DNA of 64,000 nt from Stenotrophomonas nitritireducens (GTDB taxonomy: Bacteria > Pseudomonadota > Gammaproteobacteria > Xanthomonadales > Xanthomonadaceae): NCBI RefSeq assembly GCF_001431425.1, contig NZ_LDJG01000011.1:103791-167790 (forward strand), written 5' to 3'. Positions within the stretch are counted from its first letter, which is position 1. The number at the start of each line of letters is the position of its first letter. Below, in pieces: positions 1 through 8,362 of this stretch. Under the pieces are notes generated by a model. The model was not told the DNA's origin, searched no databases, and saw only the letters and a list, made by a program, of their open reading frames with translations. The position numbers were made by a program, and so were the translations under genes.

Positions 1-1
1 G

Positions 2-625
2 CAGACGCTGCACCGCTTCGGCGGCATGGGCAAACCGGTGTTCGGCATGAAGCTGGGGACGGTCGGTTTCCTGATGAACCACCACCGCGAAGACGACCTG
101 CCGCAGCGGCTGGCGCAGGCCGAACCAGCGCACCTGCGCCCGCTGGAGATGATCGCGCGCACCGAGTCGGGCACCACGGTCGGCTCGCTGGCCTACAACG
201 ACGTGTCGATGCTGCGGCAGACGCGGCAGGCGGCGCATATCGGCATCGACCTCAACGGCCAGCAGCGCGTGGAGGAACTGATCTGCGACGGCGTGCTGGT
301 CTCAACGCCCGCCGGCAGCACCGCCTACAACTACTCGGCGCACGGGCCGATCCTGCCGCTGGGCTCGAACACCATCGCGTTGACGCCGCTTGCGCCGTAC
401 CGCCCGCGGCGCTGGCGCGGCGCCATCCTCAAGGCCGAGACCGAGGTGCGCTTCCGCGTGCTCGACCCCTACAAGCGGCCGGTCAGCGTCACCGCCGATT
501 CGCACGAGACCCGCGACGTGGTGGAAGTGACCATCCGCGAGTCGCGCGAGCGGCGGGTGACTCTGCTGTTCGATCCCGAACACAACCTGGAAGAGCGCAT
601 CCTCAGCGAGCAGTTCGAGTTCTGA
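2..625 (+). CDS. nadK: NAD kinase (5'-truncated by window edge)
   Basis: Phosphorylates NAD to NADP in the cytoplasm. The open frame runs in from the window edge, so the N-terminal part with the GGDG nucleotide-binding motif lies outside; the first visible residues are QTLHRFGG, which normally follow that motif closely. The visible 207 codons contain the family signature [10 protein letters not shown] near the middle, followed by GPIL and the C-terminal beta-sandwich with TADSH. The methionine at 26 is internal, not a start. It is followed by 159 bases without a gene before the next gene on the same strand. Assignment is secure; only the 5' end is missing. Confidence 0.95.
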   Translation, partial: QTLHRFGGMGKPVFGMKLGTVGFLMNHHREDDLPQRLAQAEPAHLRPLEMIARTESGTTVGSLAYNDVSMLRQTRQAAHIGIDLNGQQRVEELICDGVLVSTPAGSTAYNYSAHGPILPLGSNTIALTPLAPYRPRRWRGAILKAETEVRFRVLDPYKRPVSVTADSHETRDVVEVTIRESRERRVTLLFDPEHNLEERILSEQFEF

Positions 626-784
626 GCGCAAAGCGAGGGCTCCGTACAAGCGACACCGGTGGCGACGGGGTTCTGTCGGTGACGTCCGTCGACACCTGAG
701 GCGCTTCTGCGGAGGCTGCCATCGGCAGCGGGGCTTCCGGTTAGACTGGCTCCCATCCCCCCGCTTTTCCTGTCAGGTCCATCC

Positions 785-1741
785 ATGGGCGACAACACTC
801 CCAGACTGCTCACCGTCGCGGTGACTTCGCGCGCCCTGTTCGACCTCGAAGAGGGGCATGCGCTGTTCGAAAGCGAGGGCGTGGAGGCCTACGCGGCCTA
901 TCAGCGCGAGCACGAGGACGACATCCTCAAGCCCGGCGTGGCCTTCCCGGTGGTGCGCAAGCTGCTGGCCCTGAACGGTGGCACGCCGACGGAAACGCCG
1001 CGGGTGGAAGTGATCCTGCTCTCGCGCAATTCGGCCGATACCGGGCTGCGCATCTTCAATTCCATCCAGCACTACGGCCTGGGCATCGTGCGCGCCACCT
1101 TCACCGCCGGCGAGCCGACCTGGCCCTACGTCAAGCCGTTCGGCACCGACCTGTTCCTGTCGGCGAACCCCGAATCGGTGCGGCGCGCGCTGGTGCATGG
1201 CATCGCCGCGGCCACCATCCTGCCGCGCGGCGCCGGCGAGGTGTCCGCCGCCGCCGCTGCCACCGATACCGGGCGCCCGTCGACGCAACTGCGCATCGCC
1301 TTCGATGGCGACGCGGTGATTTTCGGCGACGAGGGCGAGCGCATCTCACGCGAGCAGGGCGTGGAGGCTTTCGGACGGCACGAGCGCGAGAACGCGCACG
1401 AGCCGCTCAGCGGCGGGCCGTTCCGCAGCTTCCTGTCAGCCCTGCATGCGCTGCAGGCCGCGTTCCCGGCGGGCGAGGAGGCGCCTATCCGCACCGCGCT
1501 GGTCACCGCGCGTTCGGCGCCGGCGCACGAGCGGGTGATCCGCACCCTGCGCGAGTGGGGCGTGCGCCTGGACGAGGCGCTGTTCCTCGGCGGACGCCAC
1601 AAGGGGCCGTTCCTGGAAGCGTTCGGCGCGGACATCTTCTTCGACGATTCCCAGCACAACATCGACAGCGCCCGCCAGCATCACAGCGTCGCCGCCGGGC
1701 ACGTGCCGCACGGCATCGCCAACGCCGACCGCGTGGAATGA
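785..1741 (+). CDS. Cytosolic 5'-nucleotidase family protein
   Basis: Predicted to dephosphorylate nucleoside 5'-monophosphates in the cytoplasm. The 318-residue protein resembles the 5-nucleotidase family related to eukaryotic cytosolic 5'-nucleotidase I (PF06189): the N-terminal TVAVTSRALFDLEE carries the Ser/Arg/Asp-rich start typical of the family, followed by VEVILLSRNS, then FTAGEPTWPYVKPF and, in the second half, LRIAFDGDAVIF and DIFFDDSQHN, which look like HAD-type acidic motifs. No signal peptide. ATG start with a weak AGG about 9 bases upstream. It overlaps the next gene by the ATGA at 1738-1741, so the two are probably co-translated. Family assignment is good; true substrate unknown. 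Confidence 0.85.
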   Translation: MGDNTPRLLTVAVTSRALFDLEEGHALFESEGVEAYAAYQREHEDDILKPGVAFPVVRKLLALNGGTPTETPRVEVILLSRNSADTGLRIFNSIQHYGLGIVRATFTAGEPTWPYVKPFGTDLFLSANPESVRRALVHGIAAATILPRGAGEVSAAAAATDTGRPSTQLRIAFDGDAVIFGDEGERISREQGVEAFGRHERENAHEPLSGGPFRSFLSALHALQAAFPAGEEAPIRTALVTARSAPAHERVIRTLREWGVRLDEALFLGGRHKGPFLEAFGADIFFDDSQHNIDSARQHHSVAAGHVPHGIANADRVE

Positions 1742-2460
1742 GCGGCGGGGTAGGCGCCCACGTCCGCCGTACCTGGCGGCATGTGGAACTGCAGTTCCAT
1801 GGCGACGTCACCCAGACGCGCATGTCGCGCTGGTTCCCGCAGCGGCTGCACGTGGGCTATACCCGCACCATGCTCGCCGCGCTGTGGCTGCATCCGGATC
1901 CGCGCCGCATCGGCATCATCGGGCTGGGGGGCGGGGCCCAGACCAAGTTCTGCCACCTGCATCTGCCCTCGGCGCGCATCGACGTGGCGGAGAATGATGC
2001 GGATGTGATCGCCCTGCGCGGCGAATTCCAGATCCCGGCGGACGACGCGCGCCTGCATGTCGAATGCGTCGACGGCGCACGCTGGCTGCGCGGTCATCGC
2101 GGTTGTTTCGACCTGCTGCTGCTCGACGCCTACGACGCGCAGGGGATCCCCGCGGCGCTGTCCACGCAGGCGTTCTACGACGACTGCCGCGCCGCGCTCG
2201 GCGCCGACGGCGTCATGGCCAGCAATCTTTACGACACCGACACCCGCGCGCACCTTGCGCGGCTGCGCCGCAGTTTCCATGGCAACGTGCTGAAACTGGA
2301 CGAACCGGACATGAGCAACAAGGTCGCTATCGCCTGGAACGGCAGGCCGCAACCGGGGCCGGTCGATGCGGCGCTGGCGGCGTTGCCCTGGGGGGCGCGC
2401 GGGCAGCTGCGGGCTGGATTCAGGCGATTGGCCGCGGCTTGGCAACGGGCGGCGCGCTGA
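1738..2460 (+). CDS. Spermidine synthase-like methyltransferase-fold protein
   Basis: A 240-residue protein with the Rossmann-like fold of spermidine synthases and SAM-dependent methyltransferases. Visible features are IGIIGLGGGAQTKF (cofactor-binding glycine loop, about residues 59-72), RIDVAENDADVI (acidic residue after strand 2) and DLLLLDAYDAQGIP (the D-x-Y/F-D motif of the polyamine synthase family). The start ATG at 1738 overlaps the stop of the nucleotidase gene by four bases; reading further upstream is open but would invade that gene. It is shorter than true SpeE and lacks its N-terminal domain, so polyamine synthesis is not assured. No downstream gene for about 540 bases. Confidence 0.75.
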   Translation: MSGGVGAHVRRTWRHVELQFHGDVTQTRMSRWFPQRLHVGYTRTMLAALWLHPDPRRIGIIGLGGGAQTKFCHLHLPSARIDVAENDADVIALRGEFQIPADDARLHVECVDGARWLRGHRGCFDLLLLDAYDAQGIPAALSTQAFYDDCRAALGADGVMASNLYDTDTRAHLARLRRSFHGNVLKLDEPDMSNKVAIAWNGRPQPGPVDAALAALPWGARGQLRAGFRRLAAAWQRAAR

Positions 2461-3000
2461 AGGGCTCGATCCCATGGCGCGCTGCGTGGCCCGCCAGTCC
2501 CCCTTCGCTGGCCGCCTGCAGGGCCGCGGTGGCTTGAGCGATGCGTCGGGCGATGTGTGGTTTCACGCATGCCGTGGCGTACACGGCCGGTATGGCGGCC
2601 AGGTCATTGCGGCCGGGCGGCGGAGGCCCCCGTATCTGCTCCGCCGCGCCGCGCTGCCAACAGCGTGTCGACGGATTGCCGCTGACGCCAGCGGGGCGGA
2701 CATGGGCATCGCCGGGAAGGGCGGGGTGTGTCGGATCATGAAGTGTTCGACGATCCGGCGACGCGTTGGAAAACGCAGCTGCGCCGGCATCGGCAGCCCA
2801 AACTGAATCGCGGCCCGGCCTGCATTTGCTTTGCGCGCGGAAAGTCTCTACGGTGCACGGGCTGAATTACAAGGGTCACCTTGAATCGTGGCCCGATGCT
2901 GTAGATACCTTCTCTACACTGTTGCACCCGCTTCTCAATTCTCCTTGAAATCAGCGTCCCTGCCGCGAATGCGGCTTCATCCGTAACAAGGAGCATTGAA
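2461..3000. other. Gene-free stretch holding the cspA leader
   Basis: No convincing reading frame on either strand. The final 150 bases are clearly less GC-rich than the rest and probably contain the promoter and 5' untranslated region of the downstream cold-shock gene. A short inverted repeat GTAGA...TCTAC lies at 2901-2916, and possible -35 hexamers TTGAAT (2881-2886) and TTGCAC (2922-2927) are present, but no good -10 pairing can be chosen by eye. A strong ribosome binding site AAGGAG ends about nine bases before the cspA ATG. Confidence 0.5.
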
Positions 3001-3213
3001 ATGTCCCAGTCCCAGTCCGGTACCGTGAAGTGGTTCAACGACGCCAAGGGTTTTGGCTTCATCACCCAGGATGGCGGCGGCGAAGACCTGTTCGTCCACT
3101 TCCGTTCGATCGAATCGTCCGGCTTCAAGTCGCTGCAGGAAGGCCAGAAGGTCACCTACGTGGCGGTGAAGGGCCAGAAGGGTATGCAGGCCGACCAGGT
3201 CCGCGTGGTCTGA
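3001..3213 (+). CDS. cspA: Cold-shock protein, CspA family
   Basis: Single-stranded nucleic acid binding protein of 70 residues that melts RNA secondary structure and acts as a translation or antitermination helper. It is one cold-shock domain: [15 protein letters not shown] (RNP-1, residues 7-21) and DLFVHFRSI (RNP-2, about 30-38) are both intact with their aromatic residues. Excellent AAGGAG ribosome binding site. It stands alone, with about 540 bases without a gene before it and a strong intrinsic terminator after it, so it is a single-gene unit. Whether this copy is cold-inducible or constitutive cannot be read from the sequence; xanthomonads usually have several. Confidence 0.97.
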   Translation: MSQSQSGTVKWFNDAKGFGFITQDGGGEDLFVHFRSIESSGFKSLQEGQKVTYVAVKGQKGMQADQVRVV

Positions 3214-3235
3214 TCCGACCGGCTATCGCTTGATG

Positions 3236-3264
3236 AAAAAGCCCGGCTTCGAGCCGGGCTTTTT
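3236..3264 (+). terminator. Intrinsic terminator of cspA
   Basis: Perfect 8-bp GC-rich stem GCCCGGCT / AGCCGGGC with a TCG loop, flanked by AAAAA upstream and TTTTT downstream, 22 bases after the cspA stop. The A tract makes it symmetrical and possibly bidirectional. Confidence 0.93.
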
Positions 3265-3586
3265 CATTGGACCGCAGGGCCGCATGCAACGTTGAAGATG
3301 ACGGGGAGAACTCGTGATTCCCGCCCGCATGACCATGCTGGCGGAATCCTGCGTATCGCTTCCATCTCCGGTCCGGCAGGCGTGGTGAACGCTGCTGCAG
3401 ACCGGATGTCTTGGATCGGCGTGACTGAAAGAGCGGCAGGATCATCTCGCCGCGCAGCCGTCCGAAGTGGCGTACAGGATGCGCGCCATCAACAATCAGC
3501 GCGGCGCGGCCACGTATCGATTGCCGATCCCGCATTGATGCCGATGGCGGCACCCATGCATGTGGTGCATGGGTGCGGTCGATGCC
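3265..3586. other. Gene-free stretch with a perfect 11-bp hairpin
   Basis: No credible gene. At 3550-3576 an 11-bp perfect inverted repeat GCACCCATGCA / TGCATGGGTGC with a 5-base loop lies just beyond the stop of the minus-strand small-protein operon (3587). There is no T tract on either side, so it may stabilise a 3' end rather than terminate by itself. Confidence 0.5.
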
Positions 3587-3730
3587 TCACGAGGTGGATG
3601 CAGGGCGGTCGGCGGCATCGGTCGTCGATGTGCCCTGTCCGGTGCGCTTCCTGGCGAGCTTCTCTTCTTTCTGTTTCTTCTTGGCCAGCTCGCGCTGGCG
3701 TTTCTCGAATGAATAATTGATCTTGGCCAA
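3587..3730 (-). CDS. Small conserved lysine-rich protein, unknown function
   Basis: A 47-residue basic protein beginning MAKINYSFEKRQRELAKKKK-like (here with TTG as initiator) and ending in a Thr/Ala/Asp-rich tail. I recognise this N-terminus as a short conserved hypothetical protein found in many proteobacteria, predicted to form one charged helix; its function is not known to me. The TTG at 3730 is chosen because conservation begins exactly there and the longer frame upstream (from 3808) is proline-rich and would overlap the gene before it. It is the third gene of a minus-strand set with the two genes at 3759-4346. No clear ribosome binding site, so coupling or readthrough from upstream is plausible. 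Confidence 0.65.
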   Translation of the reverse strand: MAKINYSFEKRQRELAKKKQKEEKLARKRTGQGTSTTDAADRPASTS

Positions 3731-3758
3731 AGTTGTCGTCCGTTGGGGAGGGGAAGGA

Positions 3759-4016
3759 TCAGGCTTTTTCCGGGGGAGTATCGGCGGTTGCCGGTACCGC
3801 CTTGCCACCGCGATCGGTCGGGGCGGGTTTCACGGCTTGAGCCTTGCCACGCAAGGGGGTGTTGCCGAGTACCTCGATCTTTCCCCCGGCCTTGCCGAAT
3901 GCGACCAGGTCCTCGGCGATGCGCTCACCGGTCAGCGGGCCCTGCTGGGGTGGGCTGGCGAAGCTCGAACCGGTTCTTCTGGGGGCTGCGATGCCTGACT
4001 TGCGGATGGTGCTCAT
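3759..4016 (-). CDS. Small hypothetical protein
   Basis: An 85-residue soluble protein I cannot assign to a named family. Its centre, ERIAEDLVAFGKAGGKIEVL (about residues 31-50), is a helix-turn-strand segment rich in conserved-looking glycines, and both ends are low-complexity and basic or proline-rich (start MSTIRKSGIAAPRRTGSSF). It lies nine bases after the YkgJ-like gene and 28 bases before the small lysine-rich protein, all on the minus strand, so the three are probably one transcript. Codon usage matches the surrounding GC-rich genes. Real gene likely, function unknown. Confidence 0.6.
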   Translation of the reverse strand: MSTIRKSGIAAPRRTGSSFASPPQQGPLTGERIAEDLVAFGKAGGKIEVLGNTPLRGKAQAVKPAPTDRGGKAVPATADTPPEKA

Positions 4017-4025
4017 CTTTATTCC

Positions 4026-4346
4026 TCATGCAAGTGTCGATTCAATGGTGCGGCTTCCCGGATGCGCGTATTCCTCGCGGACGGCCTTGCAGTAGGGGCC
4101 GCCCATGACGAAGGATCTGCATACCGCCGGTCGGCTTGCATAGATCCGGCAATTCATCCTCTGCCCATCCAGTGCCACGCACCAGCCCTCCGGATCGCGG
4201 GCCATGACCGGCAGGCCATGCAGGCGCGTGGTCAGGTGCGCAGGCACGCTGTCCTCGCTGCCCAGTACCACCGTCAGGCGGCAGCACACCGCATCGCAAG
4301 ACGTGCAGTGGACAGCGGTGGGCGTCTGGCAGGTGGACGGTTTCAA
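4026..4346 (-). CDS. YkgJ-family cysteine cluster protein
   Basis: A 106-residue protein with the zinc/iron-chelating cysteine signature of the YkgJ / UPF0153 group (CxxCxxxCC). Cysteines are at C14, C17, C21, C22 (HCTSCDAVCC), C56, C66, C76 and C86; the stretch CRIYASRPAVCRSF is typical of the family. I place the start at a TTG (4346) because an AGCGAGG ribosome binding site lies just upstream and similarity begins there; the open frame continues upstream for 75 low-complexity codons that look spurious. It probably binds a metal or Fe-S cluster; its cellular task is unknown. First gene of a three-gene minus-strand operon. Confidence 0.8.
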   Translation of the reverse strand: MKPSTCQTPTAVHCTSCDAVCCRLTVVLGSEDSVPAHLTTRLHGLPVMARDPEGWCVALDGQRMNCRIYASRPAVCRSFVMGGPYCKAVREEYAHPGSRTIESTLA

Positions 4347-4717
4347 CGCATGCCTCGCTGCGTGTGGCACGGCGTGGCGCGCGCCGTGGTTACCCGCTTG
4401 CGGACCAGGCGGGCCGCGGCCAGCGGGTGCCTGCCGGGGCGGATGTGGAGGGGATACCGCGGGCGCGTTGCCGGTTTGCAGACCGAACGTGCGGGCACAG
4501 GATGCTCCCATTGAGCGGCCGTCCGGATAGCCGGTGCCGATGGCGCAGGGAAAGGAGAGCGGAGCGGGCAACTGCCTTGGCGGCTGCGCGGAGCGCGCGT
4601 GGCAGGCATCGCCTGCATGGGCATGCTAGCACCATGCGGGAACGAGCGGCTTCACGCAGGCTTGGCGACGTGGGCGTGCAGCGCATCGATCAGGCCCGGT
4701 GGCCGTGTCCGCGCGCA
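4347..4717. other. Gene-free stretch
   Basis: Between two minus-strand genes. I see no supported gene, RNA or repeat. Immediately after the stop of the reductase gene the same frame stays open for 20 more codons (to about 4654), which I treat as chance. The promoter of the YkgJ operon must lie here but no clear -35/-10 pair is visible. Confidence 0.4.
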
Positions 4718-5317
4718 TTACCCGGTGACACCGCGTTTGCCGGCTTTCAATGGCCCGACCACCCGATAGTTGTTGAGGACGACGCCGGACGGCAGCGCCT
4801 TCGAGTCGGCCAGCTCGAACGTACATGCCGGGGTTCCGTCCGCGAAGAAACGCTTGCCGGTGCCGAGCAGCAGCGGATAGACGACCAGCAGTACCTCGTC
4901 CACGAGCGCGTGTTCGAGCAGGGGCGATGTGAGCGTGGAGCTGCCCGACAGGATCAGCGGGCGGACACCCTGGGACTTGATGCGGCGGATGTCGGTGAGG
5001 ATGTCCGGCCCGATGCCTTCGGCCGGCCCCCATGCCAGGCTTGCCGGGCGATGGGTGGCGACGTATTTGGTCGCAGCGTTGAGATTGTCGGCCAGCGCGC
5101 CGTGCGGTGCCTGTGGCCAGAAGTCCGACCAGATGTCATAGGTGCGCCGTCCCAGCAGCAGATCGAAGCCGCTGCCATGGGCCAGGGTGATTTCCTCGCG
5201 GCCAGCCGGCGTCCGGTAGGGCGCGCTCCAGTCGCTGAAAGGGAATCCGCTTTCGTCGGCTGAATGCTGGATCACCCCATCCAGCGAGATGTGTTCGATG
5301 ATCCTGAGTGTTCTCAT
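4718..5317 (-). CDS. Dihydrofolate reductase-like (RibD C-terminal domain) protein
   Basis: A 199-residue cytosolic reductase-fold protein of the RibD_C/YyaP family (PF01872). It starts MRTLRIIEHISLDGVI, with the aspartate of the family's SLDGxI motif; LLLGRRTYDIWSDFWP (mid-protein) and PLILSGSSTLTSPLLE with VYPLLLGTGKRFF (C-terminal half) are further family marks and probably bind NADPH. Stand-alone members are poorly characterised; true folate or riboflavin activity is not implied. ATG at 5317 has a GGAG ten bases upstream; earlier methionines in the frame are unlikely. No operon partner. Confidence 0.8.
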   Translation of the reverse strand: MRTLRIIEHISLDGVIQHSADESGFPFSDWSAPYRTPAGREEITLAHGSGFDLLLGRRTYDIWSDFWPQAPHGALADNLNAATKYVATHRPASLAWGPAEGIGPDILTDIRRIKSQGVRPLILSGSSTLTSPLLEHALVDEVLLVVYPLLLGTGKRFFADGTPACTFELADSKALPSGVVLNNYRVVGPLKAGKRGVTG

Positions 5318-5824
5318 CCGGGGCTCCGTTTGACCGGGGGAATTCGGGCCGGGCGCATGGCGGCGCGCGATGAATGGCAGGAACATCGTTCCGCCGCAGC
5401 GGTGGATGGCGGGCATCCCCGGTGCTGGACGGCGTTGGGCGATGCAGGCGATGGCGTCGCGGCGGATCCGTGTCCGGCCATGGTCGACACGGTACACGCG
5501 GTTGCCGTTTCAGGTGCATCACATTAGGATGGAAACGCTTTCGCGGGTTATTCCCGGCGGCGCTTCGCCGCATCCTGGTCTGCACGAATGCGGCAGATCC
5601 CCCCGCACAGCACCCACCCGGTGACGAAGGGGCGGGGCATGTTCCCCGGCCGGTGGCGTCTGCGCCTTCCCATCCTCTCGCCATGGCCGCCTGCTGGCGG
5701 CCACCGGGTGTTTCGCGCGCTGCGTGGGACTGAACGGCTGTTTCTCCCGCGCGGCGCATAACGCGCCCTTGCGCAGTGTCGTCGCGTCCAGCGCGGCGAC
5801 GGCTACACAGGAGAAACAACCCGA
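5318..5824. other. Gene-free stretch between divergent genes
   Basis: About 500 bases between the minus-strand reductase and the plus-strand flavin monooxygenase. No convincing coding frame, repeat or RNA. It must contain both promoters; no consensus -35/-10 pair stands out. An AGGAG ribosome binding site at about 5814 serves the monooxygenase. Confidence 0.45.
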
Positions 5825-7198
5825 ATGACCATGCGTATCGCCATCCTTGGCGCCGGCCCCAGTGGCCTGGCGCAACTGCGTGCCTTCGAATCCGCCCGCA
5901 GGGCCGGAGCACACGTGCCGGAGATCGTCTGCTATGAAAAGCAGTCCGACCTCGGGGGAATGTGGAACTACACGTGGCGCACGGGACTGGACGCCTATGG
6001 CGAACCCGTGCACGGCAGCATGTACCGCTATCTCTGGTCCAACGGGCCGAAGGAAGCCCTGGAATTCGCCGACTACGGTTTCGAGGAGCACTTCGGCCGC
6101 CCGATCGCCTCGTACCCGCCGCGCGCGGTGCTGCGCGACTACATCATGGGCCGCATCGAGAAGAGCGGCGTGCGCGACCAGATCCGCTTCAGGATGGCGG
6201 TGCAATGGGTGGAGTACTCGGAGCAGAGCGGCCGGTTCACCGTCAGCGTGCGCGACCTGGAGAAGGACGAACTGGTCAGCGAGGAATTCGACCGCGTGAT
6301 CGTCGCCACCGGGCATTTCTCCACGCCCAACGCGCCGTTCTTCGAGGGGCTGGAACGTTTCCCGGGACGCGTGCTGCACGCGCACGATTTCCGCGATGCC
6401 TGCGAGTTCGCTGGCAAGGACCTGCTGCTGGTGGGCAGCAGCTACTCGGCCGAGGACATCGGCACGCAATGCCACAAGTACGGCGCGCGTTCGGTGACCT
6501 TCAGCTACCGCAGCGTACCGATGGGCTACGACTGGCCGGACGCGTTCGACGAGAAGCCATTGCTGCTGCGGGTGGACGGCAATACCGCGCATTTCGCTGA
6601 CGGCAGCAGCCGGGACGTGGACGCGATCATCCTGTGCACCGGCTACCAGCATCATTTCCCGTTCCTGCCCGACGCGCTGACCCTGCGTACCCGCAACCGG
6701 CTGTATCCGGGCGACCTGTACAAGGGCGTGTTCTGGATCGACAACCCGAAACTGATGTACCTGGGCATGCAGGACCAGTACTACACCTTCAACATGTTCG
6801 ATGCGCAGGCCTGGTGCGCGCGCGATGCGATCCTCGGCACGATGGAGCTGCCGGACGAGGCGGCGATGCGCGCCGACAGCCGGGCCTGGCTGGAACGCGA
6901 GGAAGCCTGCCGGAATGCCGACGACGACATCGATTTCCAGACCGCCTACGTGCGCGACCTGCTCGGCGCCAGCGACTATCCTGACTTCGATGTCGAAGCG
7001 GTGGCGACGCTGTTCAAGCAATGGAAGCGCGACAAGAAGGACGACATCCTCGGCTACCGCAACCGCAGCTACCGTTCGGTGCTGACCGGCACGCTGGCGC
7101 CGCCGCACCACACGCCGTGGATGGAGGCGATGGACGATTCGCTGGAAGCGTTCCTGGCCGCAAGCACGCTGGAGGAGCCGCAGCGGCTTATCGCCTGA
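5825..7198 (+). CDS. tmm: Flavin monooxygenase, trimethylamine monooxygenase-like
   Basis: A 457-residue class B flavin monooxygenase. FAD-binding GAGPSG is at residues 9-14, the FMO signature [11 protein letters not shown] at about 179-189, the NADPH loop VGSSYSAED at about 203-211, and the second-site motif [13 protein letters not shown] near 280. Segments such as [39 protein letters not shown] and [17 protein letters not shown] match, as I remember them, the bacterial trimethylamine monooxygenases of Methylocella, Methylophaga and Roseovarius almost word for word, so oxidation of trimethylamine to its N-oxide (and indole in vitro) is the best guess. Isolated gene with no trimethylamine-N-oxide demethylase or transporter nearby, so the physiological substrate is open. 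Good AGGAG start signal. Confidence 0.85.
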   Translation: MTMRIAILGAGPSGLAQLRAFESARRAGAHVPEIVCYEKQSDLGGMWNYTWRTGLDAYGEPVHGSMYRYLWSNGPKEALEFADYGFEEHFGRPIASYPPRAVLRDYIMGRIEKSGVRDQIRFRMAVQWVEYSEQSGRFTVSVRDLEKDELVSEEFDRVIVATGHFSTPNAPFFEGLERFPGRVLHAHDFRDACEFAGKDLLLVGSSYSAEDIGTQCHKYGARSVTFSYRSVPMGYDWPDAFDEKPLLLRVDGNTAHFADGSSRDVDAIILCTGYQHHFPFLPDALTLRTRNRLYPGDLYKGVFWIDNPKLMYLGMQDQYYTFNMFDAQAWCARDAILGTMELPDEAAMRADSRAWLEREEACRNADDDIDFQTAYVRDLLGASDYPDFDVEAVATLFKQWKRDKKDDILGYRNRSYRSVLTGTLAPPHHTPWMEAMDDSLEAFLAASTLEEPQRLIA

Positions 7199-7248
7199 GA
7201 CAGGGCCGGCGCCTGCCGCGGCCGGTGCCGGTTTCGAGCGCGGCGTCC

Positions 7249-7803
7249 TCAGCCGGATGCGTCGCCCGATGGCAACACGATGTCGGTAAGGCGCCAGCGC
7301 AGGCCCTGCCGGGTCAGCACGAAAACTACTTCGCCGCCGCCGTCGAGTCGCCGGGTGGCGGTGAAGCGCGACAGCGATTCGTAGCGCCCGCGCGCGCCCT
7401 GCAACGGCCGCGCGGGCGCCGGCGGGCCCCAGGTGTCGCCGTCGGCGGTATCGCCGGTGGCGCGTTTCCACACGCCATGGCCCTGCAGCAGGGCGGCGAT
7501 GCCGGCGGGCGTGACCATTACGTCCACTGCCGCGCCGGTCAGGCGGCCGGCCACGCCCAGCGCCACGACCCCGAATAGGCTGGACTGCAGGTCGCTGCCG
7601 GCCCGTCGCACCAGCTGGTCGTCGAGCCGCGCCTTGAGGTTGACCCGCAGCGCGGGGAAATCGACGTAGCGCGAAAGACGCGCCGCGTCGCGCTGTTCGA
7701 TTGCCTTGCCGATGCCGTGGATCGCCAGCCAGGGGCCAGCGGCGACGTAGGCGGCGAGTAGTACCAGCAGCGCGGCGAAGGCCGGGAGCAGCCATTTCTT
7801 CAT
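7249..7803 (-). CDS. DUF2939 domain protein, membrane-anchored
   Basis: A 184-residue protein with one N-terminal hydrophobic segment (about residues 4-27) that may be a signal anchor, followed by a periplasmic domain of the DUF2939 type: ARLSRYVDFPALRVNLKARL and the later ESLSRFTATRR and LTRQGLRWRLTDI are the recognisable parts. Function is not known. I prefer the ATG at 7803 over the one at 7809 because GGAG then lies seven bases upstream. It directly follows the SRPBCC gene (16 bases apart) on the minus strand. Confidence 0.75.
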   Translation of the reverse strand: MKKWLLPAFAALLVLLAAYVAAGPWLAIHGIGKAIEQRDAARLSRYVDFPALRVNLKARLDDQLVRRAGSDLQSSLFGVVALGVAGRLTGAAVDVMVTPAGIAALLQGHGVWKRATGDTADGDTWGPPAPARPLQGARGRYESLSRFTATRRLDGGGEVVFVLTRQGLRWRLTDIVLPSGDASG

Positions 7804-7819
7804 GCGCATGCTCCGCGGC

Positions 7820-8290
7820 TCAGACCGGCAGTTCGGGATGGGATTCGGCCCAGCGCCGCAGCATCACCAGGGTTTCGGCCCAGGCCTGGCTGCAGAAGCC
7901 CAGGAATTCGCTGTCCGGGTTCCAGCCCAGGTGATGGAATTCCACTACCGTCATCGGTTCGCCTTCATGCGGCAGGCCGCGCCAGGCGCCGGGGCTGGCG
8001 CGGCGCGACAGCTCGAAGCGGATCTCGGTGCCGGTCCAGGCCGAGGCCGGGCTCTGCGCCGGGTGGCGGCTGATGACTTCCCAGCGCACGCAGCGTTCGG
8101 GGGCGTCGAGTACCTGCATCGCCACCACGCCATGCGCCGGCCCGGGGTTGTGGCTGAGCACGCTGGCACCGTCGATCACGCTGCTGGCATGGGGAATCCA
8201 CCAGCGGCCGAGGCCTCCGGCCGTGGCCAGGCCGGCGTGGACGGTGGCCAGCGGTGCGTCGATCCAGATCTGGTGATGGATGGCGGCCAT
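7820..8290 (-). CDS. SRPBCC (START/AHSA1-like) domain protein
   Basis: A 156-residue soluble protein with the ligand-cavity fold of the SRPBCC superfamily. It opens MAAIHHQIWIDAPLATVHAG, the usual first strand and helix, and has the Trp-rich LGRWWIPHAS and the C-terminal helix SQAWAETLVMLRRW. Such proteins bind lipids, hormones or act as toxin-like or polyketide enzymes; the ligand here is unknown. ATG at 8290 is favoured by GGAG about nine bases upstream; the frame could extend 14 codons further. Part of the minus-strand run behind sbcB. Confidence 0.75.
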   Translation of the reverse strand: MAAIHHQIWIDAPLATVHAGLATAGGLGRWWIPHASSVIDGASVLSHNPGPAHGVVAMQVLDAPERCVRWEVISRHPAQSPASAWTGTEIRFELSRRASPGAWRGLPHEGEPMTVVEFHHLGWNPDSEFLGFCSQAWAETLVMLRRWAESHPELPV

Positions 8291-8362
8291 GGCGGCGGCT
8301 CCGTTGGGCGACTGCCGGCTAGGGTGCCGCAAATCCGGCGGGCCGGCGTGAACCCGGTCGCC

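Noticed and set aside
3550..3576. Hairpin after the small-protein operon as an intrinsic terminator
   Set aside because: Perfect stem but no T tract on either strand, so listed only as a hairpin.
4654..4720. In-frame continuation after the TAA of the reductase gene, ending GLIDALHAHVAKPA
   Set aside because: Only about 20 codons; the reductase already has normal family length, so readthrough is not needed.
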